From: Ehretia macrophylla
Lineage: Eukaryota > Streptophyta > Magnoliopsida > Boraginales > Ehretiaceae
DNA length: 64,000 bases
Assembly: GCA_037974665.1 (NCBI GenBank)
Contig: CM075767.1
Span: 89,864,644 to 89,928,643 of the forward strand
Direction: 5' to 3'
Under the pieces are notes generated by a model. The model saw only the letters and a program-made list of their open reading frames with translations. It did not search any database and was not told the DNA's origin. The translations under genes were made by a program, and so were the position numbers. Below are positions 11,996 to 23,960 of the stretch, piece after piece. The stretch's first letter is position 1; every line of letters begins with the position of its first letter.

Positions 11996-12523
11996 GTCAT
12001 GTTGATCACACAATTCCTTTATGTGTTAACGGTTCACATTCCTAGCCTAGAGAGATGGCCCATTCAGAAGGCCCAATGGGCTTAACGACAACCCATCCAC
12101 TTGAACAACCTAGCATCCTCGCAAGACGAGATATCGACGCGTTGTAGGGTCCTCTAATGTCCTGCGAGTAAGGTTGTCATCCTTTTAACCGCTCACGACG
12201 AACGATCCGGGAAGGAAAAACAGAGCTAAATCAGAAAAGTGGAACGAAAATGATGAAAACGTTCAATTTTGGGCTCCAAAAAGGGCACAGCGAGCAAGCA
12301 AGCTGCCCCCGTCATAGAGCTCTTGGAGAGCTTCCCAACGGTATGTTGTGCACCGCGTAACTCCCTACGGATCAAAAGTTGTGCCCTACGGCCTCAGTTT
12401 ACGGGCCCAGCCTCCACGTGAAGCGAAGTTGTCTTGCCCAAGGAGCCGTGGGATTCAATAATAGAAATGTGGTGGATAAAGTAGCTTGGCAACCCTAACC
12501 GGAGGAAAAAAAATTGAAAAGGG

Positions 12524-12641
12524 GGGTGCAACACGAGGGCTTCCCAGGGGGTCACCCATCCTAGTACTACTCTCGCCCAAGCACGCTTAACTTCGGAGTT
12601 CTGATGGGATCCATTGCATTAGTGCTGGCATGATCACACCC
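12524..12641 (-). rRNA. 5S ribosomal RNA, U9
   Basis: Differences: U103C, C29U, C28A, A13G and C6U. The internal control region is unchanged. Confidence 0.94.
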
Positions 12642-13201
12642 ATCATGTTGAGGGCACAATTCCTTTATGTATTAACGGTTCACAGTCCCAGCCTAGAGAG
12701 ATGGCCCATGCAGAAGGCCCAATGGGCTTAACAACAACCCATCCACTTCAACAACACAGCATCCTCGCAAGACGTGATATCGACGCATTGTAGGGCCCAC
12801 TAATGTCCCGCGAGTAAGTTTTTTCGTACTTTTAACAGCTCACGACTTACGATCCGGAATGAAAAAATAGGGCTAAATTAGAAAAGTGGCCCGAAACAGA
12901 TAAAAACGTTCAATTTTAGGGTCAAAAAAGGGCGCAACGAGCAAGCTAGCTCCCCCCGTCGTAGAGCTCTCGAAGTGCTTTCCAACGGTATGTTGTGCGC
13001 CGCGTAACTCCTTACATATAAAAAGTTATGGGCACCGGAGCGACTGAGACCTAGTCACAAGCCCTATGCCCTCGGTTTGCAGGCCCCGCCTCCACGTGAA
13101 GCGAAATTGTCTTGCCCAAGGTGCCGTGGGATTCGATAATAGAAATGTGGTGGATAAAGTATCTTGGCAACCTTAACCGGAGGAAAAAAAATTTAAAAGG
13201 G

Positions 13202-13319
13202 GAGTGTAACACGAGGACTTCCCAGGGGGTAACCCATCCTAGGTCTACTCTCGCCCAAGCACACTTAACTTCGGATTTCTGATGGGATCCGGTGCATTAG
13301 CGCTGGTATGATCGCACCC
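13202..13319 (-). rRNA. 5S ribosomal RNA, U10
   Basis: Differences: C117U, G113A, G89U, A77C, U76A, C57U, C44A and A19G. G113A breaks a terminal stem pair; G89U lies in the C box and C57U in the A box. Confidence 0.92.
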
Positions 13320-13878
13320 TTCATGTTGAGGGCACAATTCATTTATGTGTAAACGGTTCACAATTCCAGCCTAGAGAGATAGCCCATTCAAAAGGCCCAA
13401 GGGGCTTAACGACAACCTATCTGCTTCAACAACCTAGCATCCTCGCAAGACGAGATATCGACGCATTGTAGGGTCCTCTAATGTCCTGCGAGTAAGGTTG
13501 TTGTCCTTTTAACAACTCGCGGCGAACGATCCGGGACGGAAAAACGAAGCTAAATTAAAAAATTGGCCCGGAACTGATGAAAATGTTCAATTTTGGGCTC
13601 CAAAAACGACACAGCAAGCAAGCTAGCTTCCCCCATTGTAGAGCTCTCGGAGAGCTTTCCAACGGTATGATGTGCGCCGCGTAACTCCTTACGGATCAAA
13701 AGTTATGGGCCCTACAGCGACGAAGAGCTGGTCACAAGCCCTACGCCCTCTGTTTGCGGGCCCATCCTCCACGTGAAGCGAAGTTTTCTTGCCCAAGGTG
13801 CCGTGGAATTTGATAATAGAAATGTTGTGGATAAAGTATCTTGGCAACCCTAACCAGAGGAAAAAAAATTGAAAAGGG

Positions 13879-13996
13879 GGGTGCAACACGAGGACTTCCC
13901 AAGGGGTTACCCATCCTAGTACTACTCTCGCCCAAGCACGCTTAACTTCAGAGTTCTGATGGGATCCGGTGCATTAGTGCTGGTATGATCGTACCC
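13879..13996 (-). rRNA. 5S ribosomal RNA, U11
   Basis: Differences: C95U, G89A (C box), C47U and G5A. Three of these are CpG-type or G-to-A transitions. Confidence 0.94.
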
Positions 13997-14554
13997 ATCA
14001 TGTTGAGGGCACAATTCCTTTATGTGTTAACGGTTCACAGTTCTAGCCTAAAGAGATAGCCCATTAAGAAGGCCCAATGGGCTTAACGACAACCCATCTG
14101 CTTCAACAACCCAGCATTCTAACAAGATGAGATATCGACACGTTGTAGGGTCCTCTAATGTCCTGCGAGTAAGGTTGTCGTCCTTTTCACAACTCGCGGC
14201 GTACGATCCGGGACGAAAAAACAGAGCCAAATTAAAAAATTGTCCCAAAACTGATGAAAATGTTCGATTTTGGGCTCCAAAAACGACAAAGCAAGCAAGC
14301 TAGCTTCCCCCGTCGTAGAGCACTCGGAGAGCTTTCCAACGATATGATGTGCGCCGCGTAACTCCTTACCGATCAAAAGTTATGGGCCCCGGAGCGATGA
14401 AGAGCTGGTCACAAGCCCTACGCCCCCGATTTGCAGGCCCAGCCTCCACATGAAGCGAAGTTGTCTTGCCCAAGGTGCCGTGGGATTCGATAATAGAAAT
14501 GGAGTGAATAAAGTATCTTGGCAACCTAACCGGAGGAAAGAAAATTGAAAAGGG

Positions 14555-14672
14555 GGGTGCAACACGAGGACATCCCAGGGGGTCACCCATCCTAGTACTA
14601 CTCTCGCCCGAACATGCTTAACTTCGGAGTTCTGATGGGATCCAGTGCATTAGTGTTGGAATGATCGTAACT
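14555..14672 (-). rRNA. 5S ribosomal RNA, U12 (degenerate)
   Basis: Ten differences: A101U, U63C, C61U, G58A, C29U, G17A, A13U, G5A, G3U and G1A. Three are in the A box and three weaken the terminal stem. Confidence 0.92.
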
Positions 14673-15232
14673 ATCATGTTGAGGGCACAATTCATTTATG
14701 TGTTAACGGTTCACAGTCCCAGCCTAGAGAGATGGCCCAATCAGAACGCCCAATGGGCTTAACGAAAACCCATCTGCTTCAACAACCCAGCATTCTTACA
14801 AGACGAGATATCGACGCATTGTAGGGTCCTCTAATGTCCTGCGAGGAAGGTTGTCATCCTTTTAAGAGCTAGCGACGTACGATCCGACAAGGAAAAACAG
14901 AGCTAAACTAGAAAATTGGCCCGAAACTGATGAAAACGTTTGATTTTGGGCTCCGAAAAAGGCACAATCGAGCAAGCTGGTTGTCCCTGTCGTAGAGCTC
15001 TCGGAGAGCTTTCCAACGGTATGCTGTGCGCCGCATAACTCCTTACGGATCAAAGGTTATGGGCACCGGAGCGACGGAGACCTGGTCACAAGTCCCACGC
15101 ACTCGGTTTGCGGGCCCAGCCTCCGCGTGAAGCGAAGTTGTCTTGCCAAGGTGCCGTGGGATTCGATAATAGAAATGTGGTGGATAAAGTATCTTGGCAA
15201 CCCTAACCGGAGTAAAAAAAATTAAAAAGGGG

Positions 15233-15350
15233 GGGTGCAACACGAGTACTTCCTAGGGGGTCACCCATACTAGTACAACTCTCGCCCAAGCACGCTTAAC
15301 TTCGGAGTTCTGTTGGGATCCGGTGCATTAGTGTTGGTATGATCGCACAC
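15233..15350 (-). rRNA. 5S ribosomal RNA, U13
   Basis: Differences: C104A, G97A, G82U, A74U, U38A, G17A and G2U. It shares C104A and G82U with the next copy, U14, suggesting recent common origin of the pair. Confidence 0.93.
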
Positions 15351-15863
15351 ATCATGTTGAGGGCACAATTCCTTTATGTGTTAACGGTTCACAGTTCCAG
15401 CCTTGAGAGATGGCCCATTTAGAAGGCCCAATGGGCTTAACAACAACCCATCCGCTTCAACAACGTAGCTTCCTAGCAAGACGTGATATCGACACATTGT
15501 AGGGCCTTCTAATGTCCCGCGAGTGAGTTTGTCGTCCTTTTAATAGCTCATGACGTACGATTCAGAACAAAAAAATAGAGGTAAATTCGAAAAGTGGCCC
15601 GAGACAGAGAAAAACGTTCAGTTTTGGGCTCCAAAAAGTCGTAGAGCTCTCGAAGAGCATTCCAACGGTATGCTGTACACCGCATAACACCTTACAGTTA
15701 AAAATTTATGGGCACCGGAGCGACGGAGACCTGGTCACAAGCCCTACGCCCTCGGTTTGCGGGCCCAGCCTCCACGTGAAGCGAAGTTGTCTTGCCCAAG
15801 GTGCCGTGGGATTCGATAATAGAAATGTGGTGGATAAAGTATATTGGCAACCATAACCGGAGG

Positions 15864-15975
15864 AACACGAGTACTTCCCAGGGGGTCACCCATACTAGTA
15901 CTACTCTCGCCCAAGCACGCTTAACTTCGAAGTGCTGATGGGATCCTGTGCATTAGTGCTGGTATTTTTGCACCA
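15864..15975 (-). pseudogene. 5S rRNA pseudogene, U14, lacking 3' end and terminator
   Basis: The last six nucleotides (113-118) and the adjoining T-run terminator are deleted: the gene runs directly from gaacacga into the spacer sequence ccggagg. The 5' end is also altered (C10A, U9A, G7A, G1U), with C104A, G82U, C46U, A42C and C29A elsewhere. A transcript could not form the terminal stem and would lack its normal stop. The spacer just to the left also lost about 30 bp near 15639. Confidence 0.93.
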
Positions 15976-16533
15976 GTCATGTTGATGGCACAATTCCTTT
16001 ATGTGTTAACGTTTCACAGTCCCAGCCTAGCGAGATGGCCCATTCAGAAGGCCCAATGGGCTTAACGACAACCCATCAGCTTCAACAACCGAGCATCCTC
16101 GCAAGACGGGATATCGACGCGTTGTAAGGTCCTCTAATGTCCTGCGAGTAAGGTTGTCATCCTTTTAACCGCTCACGACGTACGATCCGGGACGGAAAAT
16201 CTGTGCTAAATAAGAAAAGTGGCCCGAAACTGATGAAAACGTTCGATTTTGGGCTCTAAAAAGAGCACAGCGAGCAAGCTAGCTGCCCCCATCGTAGAGC
16301 TCTCGAAGATCTTTCCAACGGTATGCTGTGCGCTGCGTAACTCTGTACAGATAAAACGTTATGGGCATCGGAGCGACAGAGACCTATTCACATGCCCTAC
16401 GCCCTCGATTTGCGGGCCCAGCCTCCACGTGAAGCGAAGTTGTCTTGCCCAAGGTGTCGTGGGATTCGATAATAGAAATGTGGTGGATAAAGTATCTTGG
16501 CAACCATGAAAGTGGAGAAAAAATTGAAAAGGG

Positions 16534-16651
16534 GGATGCAACACGAGGACTTCCCAGGGGGTCATACATCCTAGTACTAGTCTCGCCCAAGCACGCTAAA
16601 CTTCGGAGTTCTGATGGGATCCCGTGCATTAATGCTGGTATGATCGCACCC
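16534..16651 (-). rRNA. 5S ribosomal RNA, U15
   Basis: Differences: C116U, G87A, G86U (C box), G72C, A54U (A box), C29G and C20U. Member of the G72C subfamily. Confidence 0.93.
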
Positions 16652-17210
16652 GTCATGTTGAGGGCACAATTCCTTTATGTGTTAACGGTTCACAATCCCA
16701 GCCTAGAGAGATGGCCCATTAAGAATGCGCAACGGGCTTAACGATAACCCATCCGCTTCAACAACCCAGCATCCTCGCAAGACAAGATATCGACGAGTTA
16801 TAGGGCCCTCTAATGTCGCGTGAGTAAGGTTGTCGTCCTTTTAACAGCTCCCTACGTACGATCCGGGACGAAAAAATAGAGCTAAAAAAGAAAAGTGGCC
16901 CGAAACTGATGAAAACGTTCGATTTTGGGCACCCGAAAATGGTATAGCGAGCAAGATAGCTGCCCCATCGTAGAGCTCTCGGAGAGCTGTCCAACGGTAT
17001 GCTGTGCACCGCGTAACTCCTTACAGATCAAAAGTTATGGAAACCGGAGCGAGGGAGACCTGGTCACAAGCCCTACGCCCTCGGTTTGCTGGCCCAGCCT
17101 CCACGTGAAGCGAAGTTGTCTTGCCCAAGGTGCCGTACGATTCGATAATAGAAACGTGGTGGATAAAATATCTTGGCAACCCTAACCGGAGCAAAAAAAA
17201 TTGAAAAGGA

Positions 17211-17328
17211 GGGTGCAACACGTGGACTTCCCAGGGGGTCACCCATCCTTGTACTACTCTCGCCCAAGCACGCTTAACTTCGGAGTTCTTATGGGATCCG
17301 GTGCAATAGTGCTGGTATGACCGCACCA
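17211..17328 (-). rRNA. 5S ribosomal RNA, U16
   Basis: Differences: U106A, U79A, C39A, A23U, A8G and G1U. The internal control region is intact, but the initiating nucleotide is changed. Confidence 0.94.
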
Positions 17329-17887
17329 GTCATGTTGATCACACAATTCCTTTATTTGTTAATGGTCCACAGTCCCAGCGTAGAGAGATGGCCCATTTAG
17401 AAGGCCTAATGGGCTTAACGACATCCCATCCGCTTCATCAACCCAGCATCCTCGCAAGACGAGATATCGACACGTTGTAGGGCCCTCTAATTTCTCACGA
17501 GTTAGGTTGTCATCCTTTTAACAGCTCACGACGTACGATACGGGACGGAATAACAGAGCAAAATTAGAAAAGTGGCCCGAAACGAATGAAAACGTTCAAT
17601 TTTGGGATCCAAAAAGGGCCGAGCAAGCAAGCTGACTACCCCCGTCGGAGAGCTCTCGGAGAGTTTTCCAACGGTATGTTGTCCGCGGCGTAACTCCTTA
17701 CGGATCAAAAGTTATGGGCACAAGAGGGAAGGAGACCTGGTCACAAGCCCTACGCCCTCGGTATGCTGGCCCATCTTCCACGTGAAGCGAAGTTGTCTTG
17801 CCCAAGGTGCGGTGGGATTCGATAATAGAAATGTGGTGGATAAAGTATCTTGGCAACCCTAACAGGAGGAAAAAAAATTGAAAAAGG

Positions 17888-18005
17888 GCGTGCAACACGA
17901 GGACTTCCCAGGGGGTCACCCATCCTAGTACTACTTTTGCCCAAGCACGCTTAACTTTGGAGTTCTGATGGGATCCGGTGCATTAGTGTTGGTATGATCG
18001 CACCC
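17888..18005 (-). rRNA. 5S ribosomal RNA, U17
   Basis: Differences: C117G, G70A, G68A (both intermediate element), G48A and G17A. C117G opposes G2 in the terminal stem. Confidence 0.94.
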
Positions 18006-18564
18006 ATCATGTAGAGGGCACAATTCCTTTATGTGTTAACGGTTCACAGTCCCAGCCAGGAGAGATGGCCCATTTAGAAGGCCCAATGGGCTTAACGACA
18101 GCTCTTCTGCTTCAACAACCCAGCATCCTCGCAAGACGAGATATCGACGCGTTGTAGGGTCCTCTAATGTCCTGCGAGTAAGGTTGTCGTCCTTTCAACA
18201 GCTCACGTCGTACGATCCGGGATGGAAAAACATATCTAAATTAGAAAAGTGGCTTGAAACTGATGAAAACGTTCGATTTTGGGCTCCAAAAAGGGCACAT
18301 CAGGCAAGCTGACTACCTCCATCGTAGAGCTCTCGGAGAGCTTTCCGACGGTATGCTGTGCGCCGCGTAACTCCTTGCAGATCAAAAGTTATGGGCACCG
18401 GAGCGACGGAGAGCTGGTCACAAGCCCAACGCCCTCAGTTTGCGGGCCCAGCCTCCACGTGAAGCGAAGTTGTCTTGCACAAGGTGCCGTGGGATTCGAT
18501 AATAGAAATGTGGTGGATAAAGTATCTTGGCAACCCTAACAGGAGGGAAAAAAATTGAAAAAGT

Positions 18565-18682
18565 GGGTGCAACACGAGGACTTCCCAGGGGGTCATCCAT
18601 CCTAGTACTACTCTCGCCCAAGTACGCTTAACTTTGGACTTCTGATGGGATCCGGTGCATTAGTTTTGGTGTGATCGCACCT
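18565..18682 (-). rRNA. 5S ribosomal RNA, U18
   Basis: Differences: G87A, G60A, G48A, C44G, C18A, G17A, U12C and G1A. G60A is in the A box. Confidence 0.93.
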
Positions 18683-19241
18683 ATCATGTTGAGGGCACAA
18701 TTCCTTTATGTGTTAACGGTTCACAGTCCCAGCCTAGAGAGATGGACCATTCAGAAGGCCCAATGGGCTTAACAACAACCCATCGGCTTTAACAATGCAG
18801 CATCCTCGTAACATGTGATATCGAAGCATTGTAGGGTGCTCTAATTTCCCGTGAGTAAGTTTGTCGTCCTTTTAATAGCTCACGACGTACGATCCGGAAT
18901 AGAAAAATATAGCAAAATTAGAAAAGTGGCTAGAAACAGATAAAAACATTTGATTTTGGGCTCCAAAAAGGGCACAGCGAGCAAACTAGCTGCCCCCGTC
19001 GTAGAGCTCTCGAAGAGCTTTCCAACGGTATGCTGTGCGCCGCGTAACTCCTTACGGATCAAAAGTTATGGGCACCGGAGCGACGGAGACCTGGTCACAA
19101 TCCCTTCGCCCTCGATTTGCGGGCCCAGCCTCCATGTGAAGCGAAGTTGTCTTGCCCAAGGTGCCATGGGATTCGATAATAGGAATGTGGTGGATAAAGT
19201 ATCTTGGCAACCCTAACCGGAGGAAAAAAAATTGAAAAGGG

Positions 19242-19359
19242 GAGAGCAACACGAGGACTTCCCAAGGGGTCACCTATCCTAGTACTACTCTCGCCCAAGC
19301 ACGCTTAACTTCGGAGTTCTGATGGGATCCGGTGCATTAGTGCTGGTATGATCGCACCC
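19242..19359 (-). rRNA. 5S ribosomal RNA, U19
   Basis: Differences: C117U, A115U, C95U and G85A. All lie in the 3' third; the 5' two thirds match the consensus. Confidence 0.94.
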
Positions 19360-19918
19360 GTCATGTTGACGGCGCAATTCCTTTATGTGTTAACGGTTCA
19401 CAGTCCCAGCCTAGAGAGATGGACCATTCAGAAGGCCCAATGGGCTAAACAACAACCTATCGGCTTCAACAATGCATCATCCTCACAATACATGATATCG
19501 ACGCGATGTAGGGCCCTCTAATGTCCCGCGAGTAAGTTTGTCATCCTTTGAACAGCTCACGACGTACGATCTGGAACGGAAAAACAGAGCTAAACTAGAA
19601 AGGTGGCCCGAAATGAATAAAAACGTTCGATTTTGGGCTCCAAAAAATGCACAGCGAGCAAGCTAGCTACCCCATCGTAGAGCTCTCGAAGAGCTTTCCA
19701 ACGATATGCTGTGCGCCGCTTAACTCCTTATAGATAAAAAGTTATGGGCACCGGAGCGACGGAGACCTGGTCACAAGCCCTACGCCCTCGATTTACGGGC
19801 CCAACCTCCACGTGAAGCGAAGTTGTCTTGCCCAAGGTACCGTGGGATTCGATAATAGAAATGTGGTGGATAAAGTATCTTGGAAACCATAACTGGAGGA
19901 AAAAAAAATTGAAAAGTA

Positions 19919-20036
19919 GGGTGCAACACGAGGACTTCCCAAAGGGTCACCCATCCTAGTACTAGTCTCGCCCAAGCACGGTTAACTTCGGAGTTCTGAT
20001 GGGATCCTGTGCATTAGTGCTGGTATGATTGCACCC
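19919..20036 (-). rRNA. 5S ribosomal RNA, U20
   Basis: Differences: C95U, C94U, G72C, G56C (A box), C29A and G7A. First of three consecutive G72C copies. Confidence 0.93.
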
Positions 20037-20596
20037 GCCATGTTGAGGGCACAAGTCCTTTATGTGTTAATGGTTCACAGTCCCAGCGTGGAGAGCTGGC
20101 CCATTCAGAAGGCGCAATGGGCTTAACGACACCCCATCCACTTCAACAAACCAGCATCCTCGCAAGACGAGATATCAACGCGTTGTAGGGCCCTCTAATG
20201 TCCCGTGAGTAAGGTTGTCGTCCTATTAACTGCTCACGACGTACGATCCTGGACGGAAAAACAGAGCTAAAAAAGAAAAGTGGCCCAAAACTGATGAAAA
20301 CATTCAATTTTGGTCTCCAAAAAAGGGCATGGCAAGAAAGCTGGCTGCCCCTGTCGTAGAGCACTCGGAGAGGTTTCCAACGGTATGCGGTGCGCCGCAT
20401 AACTCCTTACGGATCAAAAGTTATGGGCACCGTAGTGAAGGAGACCTGGTCCCAAGCCCAACGCCCTCGGTTTGCTGGCCCAGCCTCCACGTGAAGCGAA
20501 GTTGTCTTGCCCAAGGTGTCGTGGGATTCGATAATAGAAATGTGGTGGATAAAGGATCTTGGCAGCCCTAACCGGGGGAAAAAAAATTGAAAATGG

Positions 20597-20714
20597 GGGG
20601 GGAACACGAGGACTTCCCTGGGGGTCACCCATACTAGTACTAGTCTCGCCCAAGCACGCTTAACTTCAGAGTTCTGATGGGATCCGGTGCATTAGTGTTG
20701 GTATCTTCATACCC
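20597..20714 (-). rRNA. 5S ribosomal RNA, U21 (degenerate)
   Basis: Eleven differences: A115C, G113C, U96A, G82U, G72C, C47U, G17A, C10G, U9A, C6U and G5A. Both strands of the terminal stem are altered without compensation, so the stem should not form. Confidence 0.91.
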
Positions 20715-21273
20715 ATCATGTTGAGGGCACAATTCCTTTATGTGTTAACGGTTCACGGTCCCAGCCTAGAGAGATGGACCATTCAGAAAGCCCAATGGGC
20801 TTAACAACAACCCATCGGCTTCAACAACGTAGCATCCTCGCAAGACGTGATATCGAAGCGTTGTAGGGCCCTCTAATGTCCCACGAGTAAGTTTTTCGTC
20901 CTTTTAACAGCTCACGACATATGATCCGGAAAGGAAAAACAGATCTAAATTAGAAAAGTGGCCCAAAACAGATAAAAACGTTCGATTTTGGGCTCCAACA
21001 ATGGCACAGCGAGCAAGCTTGCTGCCCCCATCATAGAGCTCTCGAAGAGCTTTCCAACGGTATGCTATACGCCGCGTAACTCCTTACAGATAAAAACTTA
21101 TGGGCACCGGAGCGACGGAGAACTGGTCACAAGCCCTACGCCCTCGATTTGCGGGCCCAACCTCCACCTGAAGCGAAGTTGCCTTGCCCAAGGTGCTGTG
21201 GGATTTGATAATAGAAATGTGGTGGATAAAGTATCTTGGCAACCATAACCGGAGGAAAAAAAATTGAAAATGG

Positions 21274-21391
21274 GGGTGCAACACGAGGACTTCCCTGGGG
21301 GTCACCCATCCTAGTACTAGTCTCGCCCAAGCACGCTTAACTTCGGAGTGCGGTTGGGATCCGGTGCATTAGTGCTGGTATGATCGCACCC
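21274..21391 (-). rRNA. 5S ribosomal RNA, U22
   Basis: Differences: U96A, G72C, A42C, A40C and U38A. The last three cluster just upstream of the A box. Confidence 0.94.
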
Positions 21392-21950
21392 GTCATGTTG
21401 AGGGCACAATTCCTTTATGTGTTAACGGTTCACTGTCCTAGCCTAGAGAGATGGACCATTCAGAAGGCCCAATGGGCTTAACAACAACCCATCGGCTTCA
21501 ACAACGCAGCATCCTCGCAAGACGTGATATCGACGCGTTGTAGGGCCCTCTAATGTCCCGCGAGTATGTTTGTCATCCTTTTAACTGCTCACGACGTACG
21601 ATCCAAAACGGAAAAACAGAGCTAAATTAGAAAACTAGCCCGAAATAAATAAAAACGTTCGATTTTGGACTCCAAAAAAGGCACAGCGTGCAAGCTAGCT
21701 GCCCCCATCGTAGAGCTCTCGAAGATCTTTCCAACGGTATGCTGTACGCTGCGTAACTCTATACAAATAAAACGTTATGGGCACCGGAGCGATGGAGACC
21801 TGGTCACAAGCCCTACGCCCTCGGTTTGCGGGCCCAGCCTCCACGTGAAGCGAAGTTGTCTTGCCCAAGGTGCCGTGGGATTCGATAATAGAAATGTGGT
21901 GGATAAAGTATCTTGGCAACCGTAAGAGGAGGAAAAAAAATTGAGAAGGC

Positions 21951-22068
21951 GAGTGGAACACGAGGACTTACCAGGGGGTCACCCATCCTATTACTACTCT
22001 CGCCCAAGCACGATTTACTTAGGAGTTCTGATGGGATCTGGTGCATTTGTGCTGGTATGATCGCACCC
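21951..22068 (-). rRNA. 5S ribosomal RNA, U23 (degenerate)
   Basis: Nine differences: C117U, G113C, G99U, C78A, G56U, U53A, G48U, G30A and U21A. Two disrupt the A box. Confidence 0.92.
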
Positions 22069-22627
22069 GTCATGTTGAGGGCACAATTCCTTTATGTGTT
22101 AACGGTTCACAGTCCCAGCCTAGAGAGATGGCCCATTCAGAAGGCGCAATAGGCTTAACGACAACCCATCCGCTTCAACAACCCATCATCCTCGCAAGAC
22201 GAGATATCGACGCGTTGTTGGGCCCTCTAATGTCCTGTGAGTCAGGTTGTCATCCTTTTAACAGCTCACGACGTACGATCCAGGACGTAAAAATCGAACA
22301 AAAAAGAAAAGTTGCCCGAAACTGATGAAAACATTCGATTTTGGGATCCAAAAAAGGGCATGGCAAGAAAGTTGGCTGCCCCCGTCATAGAGCTCTCGGA
22401 GAGCTTTCCAACGGTATGTTGTGCGCCGCGTAACTCCTTACGGATCAAAAGTTATGGGCACCGGAGCGAAGGAGACCTGGTCACAAGCCCTACGCCCTCG
22501 GTTTGCGGGCCCAGCCTCCACGTGAAGCGAAGTTGTCTTGCCCAAGGTGCCGTGGGATTCGATAATAGAAATGTGGTGGATAAAGTATCTTGGCAACCCT
22601 AACCGGTGCAAAAAAAATTGAAAAGTG

Positions 22628-22745
22628 TGGGACAACAAAAGCATTTCCCAGGGGGTCACCTATCCTAGTACTACTCTCGCCCAAGCACGCTTAACTTTGG
22701 AGTTCTTATGGGATTCGGTGCATTAGTGCTGGTATGATCGCACCC
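22628..22745 (-). rRNA. 5S ribosomal RNA, U24 (degenerate 3' end)
   Basis: Eleven differences: C118A, A115C, C114U, G108U, C107U, C104G, G102A, G85A, G48A, C39A and G31A. Seven of them fall in the last 17 nt, so the 3' strand of the terminal stem is largely lost. It is the last copy before the second LTR. Confidence 0.9.
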
Positions 22746-23135
22746 GTCATGTTGATCACACAATTCCTTTATGTGTTAACGGTTCACAGTCCCAGCCTAG
22801 AGAGATGGTCCATTCAGAAGGCCAAATGGGCTTAACGACAACCCATCCGCTTCAACGACCCAGCATCCTCGCAAGTCGAGATATCTACGCATTGTAGGGC
22901 CTCTAATGTCCCGAGAGTAAGGTTGTCATCCTTTTAACAGCTCACGACGTACGATACGGGATGGAATAACAGAGCAAAATTAGAAAAGTTGCCCGAAACT
23001 GATGAAAACGTTAGATTTTGGGCTCCAAAAAGGGCACAGTGAGCTATCTGGCTGTCCCCATCGTAGAGCTCTCGAAGAGCTTTCCAACAGTATGTTGTGT
23101 GCCACGTAACTCCTTACGGATCAAAAGTTATGGGC

Positions 23136-23140
23136 ACCGG
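23136..23140. repeat. Target site duplication, left copy (accgg)
   Basis: accgg stands directly before the TG of the second LTR and is repeated at 27007-27011. An undamaged unit has one accgg, in gggcaccggagcg. Confidence 0.9.
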
Positions 23141-23157
23141 TGTGAGGCCCAACCCCG

Positions 23158-23602
23158 AATAACATGTCCTACCTCAATTTGCGCGCCTTAGACCTAAAAT
23201 TAAATGACCGACCTTGGATGACGTGTCTTGTCTTGGTTTTCGTGCATACCTCGTCATACGTGCCTTGACCTAGAATAGTGTGCCCTAATCTCTGACTCAC
23301 GTGCAGTACCTAAAAATACGTGCCCTGACCTCGATGGACGTGTGTTACCTCATTTTGTGTGCCCTAACCTTGAACTGCGTACCTTAACCTAGGTTTAAGA
23401 GTCGTACCTCGATTTGCATGCATTACATTGAATTACGTGCCTTGCATTGGTTTACGTGCATTCACCTAGGATTGCGTCCATTAGTCTTGAAGTCCGTGTC
23501 TTACCTCGTAGTTCGTGTCTACCTCGTTATTCGTGCCTTGTATTGATTTTTGTGTGTGTCTCGTAGTGCGTGCCCTAGACTTAGGAAAGCGTGCCCGCAC
23601 GC
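23158..23602 (+). repeat. Degenerate ~20-bp minisatellite near the start of the second LTR
   Basis: About 22 imperfect units of 17-21 bp can be read, each roughly ttacgtgccttacctcg. The core acgtg or tgtgcc recurs through the tract. The same tract is present, reversed and split, in the first LTR. Confidence 0.75.
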
Positions 23603-23908
23603 TAATCAATAAAGAATCCTACACAAAGCACTAGACTATAAAATAATCCTACAAACACCACTAACTATTATTATAATCCTAATTCAAATCTCTACAAAAT
23701 CCACTAACACCTAAATATTATATTTTAAACTCACTACAAGACAAAATCTCACAAACCTCTAAACATATCCTATATTCTATTCTACCTAAAATCCCTAAAT
23801 ACCCAACATTCTCTTACACACATGTTAAAACAATTCAAAAGATGACACAAAGCTGAACTTTTGCTGGTCCAAAGCCAACATATGCATCAACTTTTGCAAA
23901 AGCTTCAT

Positions 23909-23960
23909 TTCTCTCACTTTTCTCACATTTTCTCTCTCTCCCTCTCACTCTCTCTCTCCA
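23909..23960 (+). repeat. CT-rich low-complexity tract in the second LTR
   Basis: A run of ttctctcac and tctctctc motifs is followed by tttcggttttggctgag. The first LTR has the complementary purine-rich stretch near 3390-3455. Its position about 770 bp into the LTR would suit a transcription leader; that role is inferred. Confidence 0.6.

Larger units (their letters stand above)
7014..23135 (-). repeat. 5S rDNA array, middle block (U1-U24)
   Basis: Twenty-four 5S copies follow each other in one orientation at 675-678 bp intervals. The exceptions are shortened units: U4-U5 613 bp, U8-U9 646 bp and U13-U14 about 625 bp. Every gap between genes is the same ~559-bp spacer with no other gene. Array copies here differ from consensus at about 6-7 positions each. 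The block ends where the second LTR is inserted in the spacer of the unit after U24. Confidence 0.97.
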
